Source of the DNA: Reichenbachiella faecimaris
GTDB taxonomy: Bacteria; Bacteroidota; Bacteroidia; Cytophagales; Cyclobacteriaceae
Direction of reading: 5' to 3'
Assembly: GCF_900176375.1 (NCBI RefSeq)
Contig: NZ_FWYF01000001.1
Location: 1,436,449-1,500,448, forward strand
DNA length: 64,000 nucleotides
Part shown: piece by piece, positions 62,191 to 64,000 of the stretch
How the letters are laid out: each line of letters begins with the position of its first letter
Position numbering within the stretch: position 1 is the first letter of the stretch
Notes under the pieces: model-generated
Told to the model about the DNA's origin: nothing
Database searches by the model: none
What the model saw: only the letters and a program-made list of their open reading frames with translations
Position numbers and translations under genes: made by a program

Positions 62191-63210
62191 TTAATCCAAT
62201 TTCTCTTGATAAGGGGTTCCTCTTTTTACTACGGCGACTACTCTATGGAGTAGTTTGTTTCTCACTGCATTGAGTGCACTCATTTTACTTTTCCCTTCTT
62301 CGGTTTTTCGAAGGTAATATCCTCGAAGTTCTTTGTGACATTTGATGGCATTCATCGCACACATGTGTAGATGAAATTTCAGCTGTTTATTAGCAAAGCT
62401 TGAAGTACCAGGGCTGGCATACACACTGGTTCCACTACTGTATTCGAAAGGAGCTACACCGCAATAACAAGCCAGCTTTCGGTTGTCCAACATGCGAGTA
62501 AATCCTTCTGTATAAACGATCAGATCCACGGCCAAAACCTTGCCTACACTTTTCACCGAAGTGATCAACTCGTATAAGGCCTTTAAGTGTTTATCTATCT
62601 GAATCAATTCGTCCATTTTGGCTTCAACTTTCTCTAAAGATTTTTTTAATCCACTGATAGCTGACCTACTGATTCTTTCGATTTCACGTCCTGCCTTTGG
62701 GTCTACTTTGGTCAACTCATCTACAGCAGTTTGCTGACTGTGTAAACTTTTTTGAAGCCTCATTCTGGTTTTCATCAGGTCTTTGAGGCGGTTTAAGGTG
62801 GGATGTGAGAGTTTGACCAGTTTGGCATCACGTTGATGATCAAAAGCAAAATTGGCAATTCTTTCAGCATCAATTTTGTCTGACTTACCCCTGATTAGTC
62901 CCATGCTTCTTTTGATGTGCAGGGAGGATTCAAGCCAAACTTTGCATCCTCTTTTGAGCAAATACTTGACAATGTTTCTGGTATAGATGCCAGTGTGTTC
63001 CATACAGAAAAGGATGTCCTCACCACAGTCATTGCCATATTGTTTAAGCCATCTTTTCATTTTCTGAAAGCCTTCGCTATCATTACTGAACAAGGCATTG
63101 TTGCACTTCATCGATGAGCTGTTAATCAAAGCCACATCAATACTCATTTTGCTGATGTCTATACCCACGATATGTGGGTAGAAGATTTGTTTAGGGGTGG
63201 TATTTTCCAT
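62191..63210 (-). CDS. IS110-family transposase (DEDD)
   Basis: A 339-residue recombinase. The N-terminal DEDD catalytic set is visible: Asp18 (IVGIDISK), Glu71 (CMEHTGIY), Asp111 and Asp114 (KSDKIDAER). The C-terminal Transposase_20 domain (about 215-310) contains SVGKVLAVDLI and the Ser-rich GTSVYASPGTSSFANKQLK with the expected catalytic serine. IS110 enzymes insert with a bridge RNA that specifies target and donor. The frame is intact, so it may be active. Confidence 0.95.
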   Translation of the reverse strand: MENTTPKQIFYPHIVGIDISKMSIDVALINSSSMKCNNALFSNDSEGFQKMKRWLKQYGNDCGEDILFCMEHTGIYTRNIVKYLLKRGCKVWLESSLHIKRSMGLIRGKSDKIDAERIANFAFDHQRDAKLVKLSHPTLNRLKDLMKTRMRLQKSLHSQQTAVDELTKVDPKAGREIERISRSAISGLKKSLEKVEAKMDELIQIDKHLKALYELITSVKSVGKVLAVDLIVYTEGFTRMLDNRKLACYCGVAPFEYSSGTSVYASPGTSSFANKQLKFHLHMCAMNAIKCHKELRGYYLRKTEEGKSKMSALNAVRNKLLHRVVAVVKRGTPYQEKLD

Positions 63211-63400
63211 AATTTCAATATTAAGTTCAAAACCTTGATGTTAGGGCATCTCGACGGGTCGAGATCCCTGAATATCTATCTGAACATTTAACAATGGAAA
63301 GCAAGCTCTGAATCGCCCGATAAGTCTGGGTAACTTGGTTAGCGCGTAGTTCTGGCTTGCTTTCTTTTACTATTAAAATTAAGACCTTTATTTCTTGGAA
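63211..63400 (-). ncRNA. Candidate bridge RNA region of the IS110 element
   Basis: The upstream noncoding flank of the transposase, where IS110 bridge RNAs are encoded. It folds into at least two hairpins: ATCTCGAC/GTCGAGAT (63248-63265, extended by AGGG/CCCT) and a long-range GAAAGCAAGC/GCTTGCTTTC pair (63297-63306 and 63355-63364) that encloses a 48-nt loop. The loop positions could be the guide loops. This is a structural inference. Confidence 0.5.
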
Positions 63401-63423
63401 TAATTATAGACAGGAAAGCTAAA

Positions 63424-63434
63424 GGTTACCCACA
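63424..63434. repeat. Cassette boundary 3, right arm (GGTTACCCACA)
   Basis: GTTACCCACA (63425-63434) is the exact inverse of TGTGGGTAAC at 63877-63886, which follows the next gene. It forms the 5' end of the cassette holding 63444-63872, just after the IS110 element. Confidence 0.6.
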
Positions 63435-63443
63435 ATAATCTTC

Positions 63444-63872
63444 ATGATGAAAAAAATATCAACTTTGATCTTAGGACTTATCCTAACTCTTTCTCTCAAC
63501 GCTCAATCGATCAACTCCGAACAGCTTGCTGGAACATGGAAAGTAATTAACGGAACAACTACTTCTGAACTTCCTGCTGAAGTAGGACGAATGATGTTGT
63601 TAATGCTTGACGGTTTTGACACTTCAACTTGGTCATTTAACTCTGATGGAACTTTTAATATCAAATTCAAGGAGAACTTGTCACCGATCATGGAAGAAAT
63701 GAAATTTCTAGACAACAAACTCTGGAAAATTGACGAACCAACTAAGCAAATTAGAATTGGAACTAAGAGCGACAACTACGGCCATCTGGTAATGACCAAT
63801 CAACTTCAAGGCGACAACCTAAAAGTGGTTTTCAGCGACACTCCGATTTATCTCCTGCTCGAAAAACAATAA
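63444..63872 (+). CDS. Secreted lipocalin-like cassette protein
   Basis: A 142-residue protein with a signal peptide (ISTLILGLILTLSLNAQ). It opens with SEQLAGTWKVINGTT, a lipocalin-like start also seen in the gene at 134-634, and continues as a small beta-rich domain (STWSFNSDGTFNIKF, WKIDEPTKQIRIGTKSDNYG). It is probably periplasmic or extracellular. It is bracketed by perfect 10-bp inverted repeats (63425-63434, 63877-63886), like a cassette. Function unknown. Confidence 0.7.
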   Translation: MMKKISTLILGLILTLSLNAQSINSEQLAGTWKVINGTTTSELPAEVGRMMLLMLDGFDTSTWSFNSDGTFNIKFKENLSPIMEEMKFLDNKLWKIDEPTKQIRIGTKSDNYGHLVMTNQLQGDNLKVVFSDTPIYLLLEKQ

Positions 63873-63876
63873 AAAC

Positions 63877-64000
63877 TGTGGGTAACAGACGCTGATCGGG
63901 CATATGTCTCAGTGCTTTCTGGCTGGTTTTGGTGCAACTCGACCGTGAATCTGCCGCTGAAAATAGACAGTGCTTTCTACAATCTTTTGCTCGTGGGAGT
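63877..64000. repeat. Cassette boundary 4, partial
   Basis: TGTGGGTAACAGACGCT at 63877-63893, inverse of the right arm at 63425, then an ordered spacer with the direct repeat CAGTGCTTTCT (63910-63920 and 63968-63978). The site runs off the window end, so its second half cannot be seen. Confidence 0.55.

Larger units (their letters stand above)
62158..63424 (-). mobile_element. IS110-family insertion sequence
   Basis: The element contains a 339-codon DEDD transposase (62191-63210) and a long upstream noncoding part (about 210 bp), with a short downstream flank (about 35 bp). This asymmetry is of the IS110 type rather than IS1111. No terminal inverted repeats are evident, as usual. Exact ends are not defined; they lie between the two halves of cassette boundary 3. 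Confidence 0.7.

Noticed and set aside
62158-63424. IS1111-type element with downstream bridge RNA
   Set aside because: The long noncoding flank is upstream of the transposase and the downstream flank is about 35 bp, the opposite of IS1111 layout.
60480-64000. Classical class 1-type integron
   Set aside because: No intI gene, no attI-like site and the core is GTTATAG or GTTACCC rather than GTTRRRY. I therefore describe it only as integron-like.
1-64000. CRISPR array
   Set aside because: No regularly spaced direct repeats of 25-40 bp and no cas genes were seen anywhere in the window.

Overview
The window is about 40% GC and looks like chromosome from a member of the Bacteroidota, probably a Cytophagales-type gliding or marine bacterium. 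The pointers are TonB-dependent receptors with carboxypeptidase-regulatory-like N-termini, secreted proteins ending in type IX secretion (T9SS) C-terminal sorting domains, LytTR and TPR-LuxR regulators, DUF2911, DUF4331 and AAA_14/DUF4143 proteins, and TAnnTTTG-like promoter boxes. No species name can be supported from the sequence alone.

Layout. 0-12 kb: core genes (ffh, a MATE pump, a YqhA-like protein, an RDD protein, a sodium symporter, a SirB1-like protein, an acyl-CoA carboxylase beta subunit), one decayed NUDIX gene and one long palindromic repeat. 12-17 kb: thioesterase/BrkB pair, tRNA-Ser(UGA) with a strong terminator, a CarboxypepD_reg protein and a membrane-spanning TPR-LuxR regulator. 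17-21 kb: two single-domain globins, a small unknown, a soluble hybrid histidine kinase and a LytTR regulator, all on the minus strand, resembling a haem-gas signalling unit. 21-28 kb: a T9SS cargo protein, an ECF sigma/anti-sigma pair, a PaaI/VOC pair and a DUF2911 operon. 28-35 kb: two parallel ArsR-SRPBCC-DoxX modules, each preceded by a pair of 16-bp palindromic operators of different sequence, with a TonB receptor between them. 35-40 kb: oxidoreductase, DUF4287/DUF5655 protein, secreted PQQ-type sugar dehydrogenase, and an AAA_14/DUF4143 ATPase behind repeated operators. 40-45 kb: an operon with a DUF4331 protein split into two genes, a TPR lipoprotein and a TonB receptor. 45-50 kb: a lone gene for a 1421-residue multi-domain membrane protein. 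50-60 kb: an active/inactive M16 peptidase pair, Tpx, a DUF5009 membrane protein, a PadR-controlled FtsX-like permease and a GH20 hexosaminidase lipoprotein.

60.5-64 kb is different: small orphan genes separated by structured spacers. Two of these genes are bracketed by their own perfect inverted repeats (GTTATAGCC/GGCTATAAC and GTTACCCACA/TGTGGGTAAC), the arrangement expected of integron-like cassettes. An IS110-family element, with a structured upstream leader that may encode a bridge RNA, sits inside one of the spacers. This cassette-like array, the globin/kinase/LytTR cluster, the split DUF4331 and the 1421-residue protein are the most novel-looking parts. No CRISPR array, rRNA, prophage or recognisable defence island was seen.
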